Source of the DNA: Lawsonibacter asaccharolyticus
GTDB taxonomy: Bacteria > Bacillota > Clostridia > Oscillospirales > Oscillospiraceae
Length of the DNA stretch: 64,000 nt
NCBI GenBank assembly: GCA_003112755.1
Contig: BFBT01000001.1
Location: forward strand, 682,001-746,000
Reading direction: 5' to 3'
Shown here: in pieces, positions 7,701-14,611 of the stretch
Position numbering within the stretch: the stretch's first letter is position 1
Layout: the number at the start of each line of letters is the position of its first letter
The notes under the pieces: generated by a model
What the model was told of the DNA's origin: nothing
What the model saw: only the letters and a program-made list of their open reading frames with translations
Database searches by the model: none
Program-made: the position numbers and the translations under genes

Positions 7701-9974
7701 CATCTCCACCACGGAGTAAATGCCGGGTTCCAGATCGGAGATGTTGATTTCGCCCTTGGTGTCAGTTACGCGATCCAGGTAATGCGAGCCGTCCTCAATC
7801 CGCGCAATTCTGAAGGTCGCACCAGCGAGGCCGAGGCCGCTGTAGCTATCCAGCTTCACCAGACGGAAGCTGGGCTTCTGGGTGTTGGTGAACACGAACT
7901 GGGCATTTTCGTTACCGTTAATCTGGATGACACGAGTGGCGTCATCAATCAGGTAGCCATCCGGCGCGGCCTGCTCCGTCACCTTGTAGGCACCAGGCTC
8001 CAGATCGGTCAGGTCGATCTCGCCATTTGCGTCGGTGGTGTACTCCTTGGAGAAGGTGCCACCGACAAGCTCAATACGGAACCGTGCGTTGGGCAGAAGC
8101 TCCAAGGTGGTGCTGTCCAGCTTTACAAGATGGATACCCGGCTTCTGATCATTGAAGAAGATCAACTCCAGAATGCCATCGGAGCCTTCCAGCTCAATCT
8201 GCTGAGGTGTGGAATTGATGATGTGAGAGGAGTCGGTAGCGACTTCCTTTACAAGGTAGGTGCCGGGTTCCAGATCGGTTAACAGGATCTCGCCGAATTC
8301 ATCAGTCTGGAAGGTGCCCAGAGACTGTGCATCTTTGGAAATTTCAAAGGAGATATTGGGCAGAGCCTCGTGAGTCTTAGAGTCATACTTGATCACACGC
8401 AGGCCGGGTTTCTCCTCGTTCACGATAGGAATTTCCACAGTGTCGCCGGAGATGACGGTTGCAGTATAGACTTCATCGGATTTGATATAGCCGGCAGGCG
8501 CTGCGATCTCCTGGATGCGATAAGCGCCAGGCTTGATCTCGGTGAAAACAGCAGTACCGGCATAATTGGTTTCTCCGGTATATACGGCACCGGACTCAAT
8601 GTGCTCGATTCGAATCGCGGCACCGGGCAGCTGCATACCGGAGTCGGAGTACTTCTTCACCATTAGGTTGCCATACGGAGCATTTTCAAAAGTCACCGTA
8701 GCCTGCTTGCCGTACTCAACTTTGACATTCTGGGCGGGTTCCTCGCTAAGCAGGTAGCCATTAGGGGCTTCGCGCTCATAGACGGTGTAGTTGCCGGCCA
8801 GAGTAAGAGGAATAACGATTTGGCCCTTGGAGTTGGTGGCAAAGGTTCCGACCGATGCGCCTTCGGGATCAACCACTTCAAACATTGCGCCCTTCAGGGG
8901 GATGGTTGTGCCTTCCTCGTACTTGAGGATTTTCATGCTGGTCTCGGTGGGTTCCTCTTCAGGGGTGTCGGTGTAGTTGCTGTATGCCGTCAGAGCCAGA
9001 GGCGTGGTCGGATCGGTATCGCACATGTAATTTTGCAGGTTGCCATACTTGTCCTTCTCGGCGCACACAGCGTAGTAGATGGCGTACTTATAGACATTGG
9101 TACGAAAGCTCAGTTGGACGCTGCCGCTCTGTCCATCGACTGCGCTGGCAGGATACAGGACCTTGAACTGTCCGGCATATCCCTTTCCGGTGGCCTTGGT
9201 GGTGATGACATCAATTTCCTTGTTGTCCATATCAACGATCTTCGTGCCGGCAGGAACCGCAGAGGGATCGCTAAAGGCAACATTTACAGCGTAGTTGCAC
9301 ACCCAGGTTTCAGAAGTGACCGTGAAGATCTGCTGGAGATATTCCTGACCATTGATGGTTGCAGGATAGGCGGTCTCCTGGTCGGCTTCCACCGTGACAT
9401 TAGGAGAAAGGGCAGTGCTCCATACGGTGCCGCGACGGTAGATATCCTTCACGGCTGCCAGCATCTTATTGGCACGCTCCAGCTCCACTCCGGTCAGATT
9501 GGGGTTGACCTTCATGTTGTTGATGTCCCAGTTGGGCAGCAAGTACGCCCAGAGCGCCATTTTGGTCGCATAGTATGCCTGATACTTATTCTCCAGCTTG
9601 AGTTCGCTCAGACTGCGATGGGGATAGCCATTTGCAATGATGCCCATGACTTTGGGATCACTGCCGATTTCGTTGGCGAGGTACTTGATGCTCTCACCGG
9701 GAGCAACAGTCTGAGGTACACCCTTGATATTGGGGTTGACGCAGTACGCAGGGATTTCTTTCGTCTGACCGTTGCGATCCACATAGTTGTAGTAGGTATA
9801 GATCAGCTCACGCACTCTGCCGTTGATCGACAGGTAACTGAGCTTCTGCTCGCCGTTGTAGATGTTGACTTCTCCAAGCGCCTCTTCGACAGAACCGGCT
9901 GCCAGAGCTGTGCCTGGAAACATACCAAGCATCATGACAACTGCGAGAAGCATCGAAACAACTCGTTTTTTCAT
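4791..9974 (-). CDS. Giant thioester-domain/SpaA Cna-B repeat surface protein ending LPKTGY
   Basis: A 1,727-residue secreted protein. Residues 1-26 are a signal peptide ending TALAA. Residues about 35-340 hold a thioester-type adhesin domain with Cys78 in AYCVNP and ATKMALW at 136-142. Thirteen SpaA/Cna-B repeats of about 92 residues follow (about 345-1545), each with a leading Lys-containing strand such as LVKLDS and an E-x-x-A-P-x-GY-type end that supplies the isopeptide Glu. A different 180-residue C-terminal domain ends in NPLPKTGY and stops. Known homologues are pilus or adhesin stalks stiffened by internal isopeptide bonds. Oddities: no hydrophobic segment or charged tail after LPKTG, and Lys instead of the usual thioester Gln at 138. 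The sortase gene lies 1.2 kb upstream. Confidence 0.9.
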   Translation of the reverse strand: MKKRVVSMLLAVVMMLGMFPGTALAAGSVEEALGEVNIYNGEQKLSYLSINGRVRELIYTYYNYVDRNGQTKEIPAYCVNPNIKGVPQTVAPGESIKYLANEIGSDPKVMGIIANGYPHRSLSELKLENKYQAYYATKMALWAYLLPNWDINNMKVNPNLTGVELERANKMLAAVKDIYRRGTVWSTALSPNVTVEADQETAYPATINGQEYLQQIFTVTSETWVCNYAVNVAFSDPSAVPAGTKIVDMDNKEIDVITTKATGKGYAGQFKVLYPASAVDGQSGSVQLSFRTNVYKYAIYYAVCAEKDKYGNLQNYMCDTDPTTPLALTAYSNYTDTPEEEPTETSMKILKYEEGTTIPLKGAMFEVVDPEGASVGTFATNSKGQIVIPLTLAGNYTVYEREAPNGYLLSEEPAQNVKVEYGKQATVTFENAPYGNLMVKKYSDSGMQLPGAAIRIEHIESGAVYTGETNYAGTAVFTEIKPGAYRIQEIAAPAGYIKSDEVYTATVISGDTVEIPIVNEEKPGLRVIKYDSKTHEALPNISFEISKDAQSLGTFQTDEFGEILLTDLEPGTYLVKEVATDSSHIINSTPQQIELEGSDGILELIFFNDQKPGIHLVKLDSTTLELLPNARFRIELVGGTFSKEYTTDANGEIDLTDLEPGAYKVTEQAAPDGYLIDDATRVIQINGNENAQFVFTNTQKPSFRLVKLDSYSGLGLAGATFRIARIEDGSHYLDRVTDTKGEINISDLEPGIYSVVEMDAPEGYVKDSREYHVELFPGQNSELVVSNDRMPNLEILKTDAITGKPVAGVTFTVKRVDSSTLTTVTSDENGRCYLEKLMPGVYEIWEQSVPDGYLLNEAHQMITLFPNRTGTVQFQNYPKPTLTVNKIDSITGDPIKGAKFNVTFRSDKTSTGEIRDLGTYYSDENGQFFIDKLDDGWYTITELEPAAGYSIKDPTSQQVYVEAGRGKVVTFENTPLSAIIVKKVDSSTGDPLQGAWFRVRFLGGTSGTGGTVIAERQTSSNGTFILTGLKAGTYVIEEISAPDGYVLSENDIQTVYLSGNEQDVITVTFGNEAKGSVLIKKIDAITREPLSDVEFMVTESNGTVVGNRNGKYVTDSAGTILIDGLDPNTTLVIKEVRAKSGYVLDDTPQTVKVRSHEVVTVEFRNQPLGGLRIVKLDSVTRKPLAGVEFRVAYADGSYVPDEGGKLSSNGIYRTDENGEILISGIVGTLVVTETKTISGYVIDEETRSQTVVIDPDDLQTLTFYNRPAGGLQIIKSDEDTGARIKGVKFEVRKINGEILGTYTTDRNGVISIPNAENGWYTITELKAAEGYELDATPVNVCVKDGETTTVEITNQRMASIMIHKVDAATGEGIYGVKFVLYDAGKNPIGEYATDQDGYIYIDDELTPGKYYIRELEAAEGYIRDEQYKTVYVEAGKCAQIEWENSAVTGQIQIRKYSADDNRVTGQRAGSALEGAVFEITQARSGKVVGYIVTDARGVAASDPLPLGRYFVTEVSAPKYYQLSSEKMEAEIEYPNQIIKLSAYNKSANLGVTIKKTGNREVQPGQVMSYDFSGIGNISNVELNSFFWHDRIPTDATRAISVTTGTYNARLYYKVSFKTNLSDYRTLASNLLTSNNYSLSLNAATLGLAQGEYVTDVRFEFGTVPSGFASVVKPTMRVQVLGTVSNGYQIINRADVGGQYLNEWQTAKATWVTTVCRFNNNPLPKTGY

Positions 9975-10042
9975 TTTGATTGACCTCCGTGCTTATTATC
10001 GTGAATGCATAAAGCATTCTTGGGTTGGATCGGTATGGAAAA

Positions 10043-10072
10043 AGGCAGTGTGCGTATTTCAGCACACTGCCT
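10043..10072 (-). terminator. Strong intrinsic terminator
   Basis: Stem AGGCAGTGTGC/GCACACTGCCT with an 8-base loop followed on the minus strand by TTTTT. It ends the transcript of the stalk-domain gene at 10096 and isolates it from the Cna-B gene, which must then have its own promoter in 9975-10040. Confidence 0.85.
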
Positions 10073-10095
10073 CCGCAGGGAACAATATTCAGTTT

Positions 10096-10941
10096 TCATT
10101 TTACGGAGATGTAATATTCCGTGTACTGGAAGCCTCCGTCACAATAGACATCCCATGCCTCAAAGGCGTACTCGCCGGGAGGGCAGGAATTGAAAAGTTC
10201 GACGATCTGGTCGGAACGCCAGGGCCAGAAGCTGTTGGCTGTCACGCTTTCGGGAATAGACAGCTTCACGGTCACAAGAGGGCTGCCATCCGCTCTGGTT
10301 ACGGGCTTTCCGTTCTGCCAGGTCTGCGGATTGTCGCCGATGGCGTTATAGAGGGTGTACTGCATGCGACGGGTCTCAAAGAGGTTGCGCACGAACATGT
10401 ACTCCTTACCACCGGAAGTGAAGTGGTTCGCCTCGGGTTCGGGCAGAGTCGGCTGATCCAGCAGGCTCCAGTCACAGGTGGGGGCCGGCAGGGTGTCAGT
10501 TTCCTGCGTAGCGAACATACTGTTCTGGTACTTGCTCACATCGGTGATCTCATACACATAGCCGTCGCTGCAGGGGATCTTGTCGCCCGCCTTGGGCTCG
10601 GGCATGACATCTGCCTGTTTGTAGTCAGCTTTCTTAGCTCCCACTGCCACGCTCTGCGTCTTCGCGGGAGCTGTGCCGGTATACGGCTTATCGCTCTCAA
10701 TCTGGACACAGCCGTTGGTGCTGTCCCAATGAACATTGAAACCAACCGCCTTGCCGATATCGCGGAGCATCACATAGTTGTTGCCGTTGATAGCGTATGC
10801 GGTCATCTTCACTTCCTGACCATCGACAAAGAACCGATGGCTGCTCAGCTCAGCAACGACGCCGGCCGCATAGGCCACGGAGCCGCCAAAGAGCATGGTG
10901 CCGACCAGAAGACCGGCGATAAAGGATCCGATTCTCTTCAT
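10096..10941 (-). CDS. Secreted stalk-domain protein (copper amine oxidase N-terminal-like)
   Basis: A 281-residue protein with a signal peptide (MKRIGSFIAGLLVGTMLFGG...AYAA). Residues about 30-85 match the CuAO_N1 'stalk' domain: FFVDGQEVKMTAYAINGNNY, VMLRDIGKAVGF, then NVHWDSTNGCVQIE. This domain is a common non-catalytic module of Firmicutes surface proteins. The rest (about 90-281) is unrecognised, Pro/Asp-rich and ends in a beta-rich part with two Cys. It sits between the Cna-B gene and the sortase, so it may be part of the same surface structure; that is inference from position. Confidence 0.75.
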   Translation of the reverse strand: MKRIGSFIAGLLVGTMLFGGSVAYAAGVVAELSSHRFFVDGQEVKMTAYAINGNNYVMLRDIGKAVGFNVHWDSTNGCVQIESDKPYTGTAPAKTQSVAVGAKKADYKQADVMPEPKAGDKIPCSDGYVYEITDVSKYQNSMFATQETDTLPAPTCDWSLLDQPTLPEPEANHFTSGGKEYMFVRNLFETRRMQYTLYNAIGDNPQTWQNGKPVTRADGSPLVTVKLSIPESVTANSFWPWRSDQIVELFNSCPPGEYAFEAWDVYCDGGFQYTEYYISVK

Positions 10942-11003
10942 TTTCTTTCACCTCATCAAGTGTATTCCAGCCACTCTCTGCGGGGGAAAGGCGTAGGGAT
11001 GAA

Positions 11004-11189
11004 TTACTGATTGCAGTAGGCCTGGAGGCCACGCAGGAAGATGTCTTCCTTGGTTGCCCGCCTGTTCTTAACCAGATCTCTCATCTGGTCATAGGACTCG
11101 CGAGGCAGGCGCAGCCGAATGGCTACGCTGGACTCGGTGGGGATGGGCTTGGTACGACTCTCACGATTGCGGGGCTTATTGGTTTTCAT
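11004..11189 (-). CDS. Small basic DNA-binding-like protein (ribbon-helix-helix type)
   Basis: A 61-residue protein, very basic at the N-terminus, followed by SSVAIRLRLPRESYDQMRDL and a second helix. A beta strand followed by two helices with the sequence RLRLP is typical of ribbon-helix-helix regulators and relaxosome accessory proteins. ATG 11189 is chosen since GGAGG lies 6 bases ahead; the frame continues 18 bases upstream. It follows the sortase gene by 18 bases and may regulate the surface operon. Confidence 0.6.
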   Translation of the reverse strand: MKTNKPRNRESRTKPIPTESSVAIRLRLPRESYDQMRDLVKNRRATKEDIFLRGLQAYCNQ

Positions 11190-11207
11190 AGTGTTCCTCC
11201 AGTTCAT

Positions 11208-11993
11208 TTATCGAATCTCTACTGCCTGCACGCACAGACGCAGAGAGGGCTGGTTAGCGATACAAGTGATCAAGGTAATTCGGTTATCTCCCATCTCATT
11301 CAGGTACGAATAGTCGGTATAGGAGATGGACCCGACAAAAGTCACTTGGTAGGTCTTGGTGCCGATCGCGGTCTTGTACTCCACGATGTCACCGATCTTC
11401 ACATTCTTCAGCTTAGCAAAATAGGCATGGCTGCCACGATTGTGGCCGAACAGACCAATGTTGCCGGTATAGATGCCAGACGAGGTATAGTGACCAGCTC
11501 CTTTGGACATTGAGCTGTCAGTAGCGCCTTCATACACCTTGCAGCTCAGGCTGACACGGTCGATCGAGACTTTGCCGATGCTGCCATCTTTCTGTTTCAG
11601 ATCAGTAATGGTGACAGAGGGCTGATACAGAACTTCGATTAGGCTGCCACCAGAGATGATGCTGGAATTGCTGAAATCGGACTCCGGATATACAGTCGTT
11701 GCGGATCCACCGCTCAGGCCATACTGGATACCGCTGCTCAGATAGGGGTTATTGAGCGAGGTCTCCAGGAACTCCTGGCTTAGGCCGTACCGGATTTCTG
11801 GAATGTCGTAGTCGATCTGGTTGCGGGCGCCGTAGTTGTAGCCTGCATCATACAGATCTTCGTAGTTGGTGCTGCCGTAGTAGACGGGATTGGCCGAGGT
11901 TTCGAACGAGTAGTCTGCGGCACTGGCAGAGCTCGCCATGCCGAGGGCCATAGTCAACATGCAGCACAGGGTCAAAAGGTGTTTGAGTTTCAT
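11208..11993 (-). CDS. Sortase with cleavable signal peptide
   Basis: A 261-residue sortase-fold protein. Residues 1-26 are a signal peptide ending ASSASA-AD, with no membrane anchor and no usable lipobox. The catalytic triad is visible: His184 in FGHNRG, Cys244 in LITCIAN and Arg252 in PSLRLCV. Sortases cut LPXTG-type signals between Thr and Gly and join the product to an amine. The spacing of the triad fits class D or B-like enzymes; the class is uncertain. It overlaps the upstream membrane-protein gene by 4 bases and lies in the same block as the LPKTG-bearing Cna-B protein, the likely substrate. Loss of a membrane anchor is unusual for sortases. Confidence 0.85.
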   Translation of the reverse strand: MKLKHLLTLCCMLTMALGMASSASAADYSFETSANPVYYGSTNYEDLYDAGYNYGARNQIDYDIPEIRYGLSQEFLETSLNNPYLSSGIQYGLSGGSATTVYPESDFSNSSIISGGSLIEVLYQPSVTITDLKQKDGSIGKVSIDRVSLSCKVYEGATDSSMSKGAGHYTSSGIYTGNIGLFGHNRGSHAYFAKLKNVKIGDIVEYKTAIGTKTYQVTFVGSISYTDYSYLNEMGDNRITLITCIANQPSLRLCVQAVEIR

Positions 11994-13129
11994 ACGGGTT
12001 CCTCCTCAGTATCGGGTTCACCTTCCTGAGTGCCGATATCGACCTTGAACCAGTACTGGCCATTGACCGTGCCAACAGTATGCTCGACTGTGTTGTCATA
12101 GCAGTGGATGGCGATGGTCTGGCCGAACAGCTTCTTTGCGACTGCCTGATCCACTTCGACTGCGATCATACCTTCCGGAATATCCTTCAGGCGATCGATA
12201 CGAAGTTCGGGGTCTTTGGTCTTCAGACGCAGTCGGCCGCACTTTTCATACTCGTTGCCTTTGCCCGTCGCTTTGTAAACTGTAGTATTCTTACGAAGCA
12301 GAAGGCCGAGCAACAACAAAGTGGCCAAAAGAATGGTTCCGCCGATAACGGGGATCACCACGATCGAGCCATTGAAAGTGGGTTCCTCTTCCACAGGAAC
12401 GATCTCGGTGCCCAGGTAGGTTACGGTATAAAGGATGCTGGAGATGCCGGAAGAGACGACGGTGCCTTTGTACTCAGCGGTCGTAATGTATCCGGTTGCG
12501 ACAGTGGAGCTGGCAGTGCCGGAATAAGTAGCGACTGCGGAATAGGTGGCGGGAACGAGTTCATCGCCTACCAGCGCCGTACTCTCCACGCTCCAGGTCA
12601 CATTGGACAGGCTCAGGGTTCTGCCATTCTTCTCTACAGTCTTATCGATGTAAGAAGAATCATTTCGATCGAGGCCGGTGTAGTTCTTGGTTGCGGTGAC
12701 AGTGTAAGAGCTGCTCTTGTAGCCGGCTGCCTCCGTCTTGATCGTGTTATGGTCCAGAGACAGAGTACCGGAAGAAATGCCATCGTCGAACTCGATCGTG
12801 GGCTTCAGCTCTGCGAGGATATCTTCGAGGTTCTTACTGGCAGTTGTGACAGTGACGACCTCGGTGTGCAGATTCTCTTCCTGGAAGTGCTGCTCTTCTT
12901 TGATGATGTCACTCATGGAGTACAGGAAGCCATCATGCTCGAAGTCCTCTTCATAGAGATCTGCAGGGTTCTGGTCGGGCAGGAGCGTATAGGTTTTGAT
13001 CGCGAGCTGCTGCCCGTTGAGATTCTGATAGGTCACATCGTCCGGAATGTACGATGCTGCACTTGCTCCCACCGTCATGGACATAGCAACGACGAGAACA
13101 AGCACCAAGGAAGTGATTTTTTCCTTCAT
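11990..13129 (-). CDS. Signal-peptide and single-TM membrane protein
   Basis: A 379-residue protein. It begins MKEKITSLVLVLVVAMSMTVGA, a signal peptide, followed by a large beta-rich outer part (about 25-245), one membrane helix near 256-278 (VIPVIGGTILLATLLLLGLLL) shortened here, and a cytoplasmic tail of about 100 residues ending in acidic residues. ATG 13129 is preferred with AAAGGA before it; an in-frame ATG 57 bases upstream lies in the preceding gene and lacks a signal peptide. Overlap of 4 bases with the sortase shows coupling. It may hold or sense the surface complex. No known family recognised. Confidence 0.65.
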   Translation of the reverse strand: MKEKITSLVLVLVVAMSMTVGASAASYIPDDVTYQNLNGQQLAIKTYTLLPDQNPADLYEEDFEHDGFLYSMSDIIKEEQHFQEENLHTEVVTVTTASKNLEDILAELKPTIEFDDGISSGTLSLDHNTIKTEAAGYKSSSYTVTATKNYTGLDRNDSSYIDKTVEKNGRTLSLSNVTWSVESTALVGDELVPATYSAVATYSGTASSTVATGYITTAEYKGTVVSSGISSILYTVTYLGTEIVPVEEEPTFNGSIVVIPVIGGTILLATLLLLGLLLRKNTTVYKATGKGNEYEKCGRLRLKTKDPELRIDRLKDIPEGMIAVEVDQAVAKKLFGQTIAIHCYDNTVEHTVGTVNGQYWFKVDIGTQEGEPDTEEEPV

Positions 13130-13157
13130 GGATCTTGATCCTTTCTGTTCGTGGGTG

Positions 13158-13604
13158 TCATGCGACCGGGTTAGTCGGATGATCACCGGTAGTAAGGCGG
13201 CCTTTGCCGCGCTTGTATTCGCTGATGCATTCTTTCAGCATGGCAAGGAGGTCTTCGTAGGTCAGATTCATCGAAAGCCAGAGGCATTGCCGGTACATGT
13301 AGATCATGCTGTCATCTGCCAGGAAGACGGAGTGCCAACCTGTGACCGAGTCCAGATTCAGTTCGTTCGCAACGCCATACATCTGATCGGCATTGATGTC
13401 AGCGAACAGGATCTTGTCAGCGACAATGATGGACATGATGGGATAGCTTCGAATCATGGAGACAAGGACGACGCAGTCGATCTCGTCGTCCTTGTGGATG
13501 GCGACATAGGTGTCACCATGCTGCTCCACAATGTTGAGGCAGGACCAGATGACCTCCCTGCAGTGAGCGTCAAGAGCATCTCGGCTGCTGGGAGTGTATT
13601 TCAT
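13158..13604 (-). CDS. YbjN-like hypothetical protein
   Basis: A 148-residue protein with an alpha/beta order like YbjN and type III secretion chaperone-like folds: a leading helix, strands DTYVAIHKDDEIDCVVLVSM, a helix containing VANELNLDS, then strands GWHSVFLADDSMIYMYRQC and a last helix. The similarity is by pattern only. It sits 4 bases after the S1-domain gene, so it is in the coupling-protein operon. Chaperone-like function would be speculation. Confidence 0.5.
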   Translation of the reverse strand: MKYTPSSRDALDAHCREVIWSCLNIVEQHGDTYVAIHKDDEIDCVVLVSMIRSYPIMSIIVADKILFADINADQMYGVANELNLDSVTGWHSVFLADDSMIYMYRQCLWLSMNLTYEDLLAMLKECISEYKRGKGRLTTGDHPTNPVA

Positions 13605-13608
13605 AAGG

Positions 13609-14595
13609 TTACCTCAATCTGGTATGGCGTTTGATGATTCTGGTGATGAAGCCCAGCGCGATGCCGTTTTCCTCATCGACTCCGGTGACACGGAAGCTGA
13701 CCGTATCCAGTCTGCTGGGCATGTCGATGGAACGATAGAGCTTAGTCTTAGCATTGACGCCCACCTGAAGGCGGACGAAGAACACGCGGTCTTTCACGCC
13801 GGTAACGACACCGAAATAGTTGGAGTTGGGAGTGATCTTCTCCAGGGCTGCCCGATCGGGATTCTCAGATGCCTCTTTGATGGAGAGGTTGACCGAATAG
13901 ACATCCCGCTCCTCGTTGTAAGAAACATCCATGACCCTGGCAACGACCAGGTCGCCGGTGGAGTGCAGATCCGCAATGTCAGAGAACCATTCCCAGGAGA
14001 CATTGCGGGCATAGATCTCAGTATCCACACCGCAAGCTTCCACCGTCATGGTGTTGTTGCCGACACCCAGAACACGGCACGCCATCAGGATACCGGGCTT
14101 TACACGGCCGGTGGCATAGTACCGCTTCTGACGCTGCAGCATGGCCGCCTTACGGGAACCCACTGCCGCACGATTGCGGATATCCACGGCCGCTGGGATG
14201 AAGTCGATGGTCGCACCCAGCATACGCCCGATCTGGATTCTGACAGAGCGAGGAATGGGATCCTCTTCAGGCCATTCCGTCAACACCATCTCACGAATGG
14301 GGATCAGTATGCGGAGGCCTTCAAAATCAACCGGGCAAACAGGAAGACCATTCTCGGTCTGAATAATGCCGCTGCTGACGATGCCGGTCAGGATCTGCTG
14401 CCTGCGCGCTGCGCCGGCAAGATAGCCCCACTTGGCGTCTTCGCTATCCTCACGGGTAACGCCACGCTCCAGATCATTGAGTTCAAGCAGGTCATCACTG
14501 CCTTGGCGCCGGGGTGCCTGAGGGGGCACAGGTTCAAAAACAACCGGTTCCTGAACGACCTCTTCAACAGCTTCAGTTACTTTCTTCTTAGGCAT
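13609..14595 (-). CDS. S1-type RNA-binding domain protein
   Basis: A 328-residue soluble protein. After an acidic, Pro-rich N-terminus, residues about 155-235 form an OB/S1-like unit (YYATGRVKPGILMACRVLGV ... GDLVVARVMDVSY) and about 250-325 a second one (YFGVVTGVKDRVFFVRLQVG ... DTVSFRVTGVDEENG). S1 units bind single-stranded nucleic acid. ATG 14595 has AAAGGAG 8 bases before it; the frame overlaps the end of the VirD4 gene upstream. S1-like proteins beside VirD4 recur on Firmicutes elements, possibly for DNA processing; the role here is inferred. Confidence 0.7.
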   Translation of the reverse strand: MPKKKVTEAVEEVVQEPVVFEPVPPQAPRRQGSDDLLELNDLERGVTREDSEDAKWGYLAGAARRQQILTGIVSSGIIQTENGLPVCPVDFEGLRILIPIREMVLTEWPEEDPIPRSVRIQIGRMLGATIDFIPAAVDIRNRAAVGSRKAAMLQRQKRYYATGRVKPGILMACRVLGVGNNTMTVEACGVDTEIYARNVSWEWFSDIADLHSTGDLVVARVMDVSYNEERDVYSVNLSIKEASENPDRAALEKITPNSNYFGVVTGVKDRVFFVRLQVGVNAKTKLYRSIDMPSRLDTVSFRVTGVDEENGIALGFITRIIKRHTRLR

Positions 14596-14611
14596 TTCTT
14601 CTGCTCCTTTC

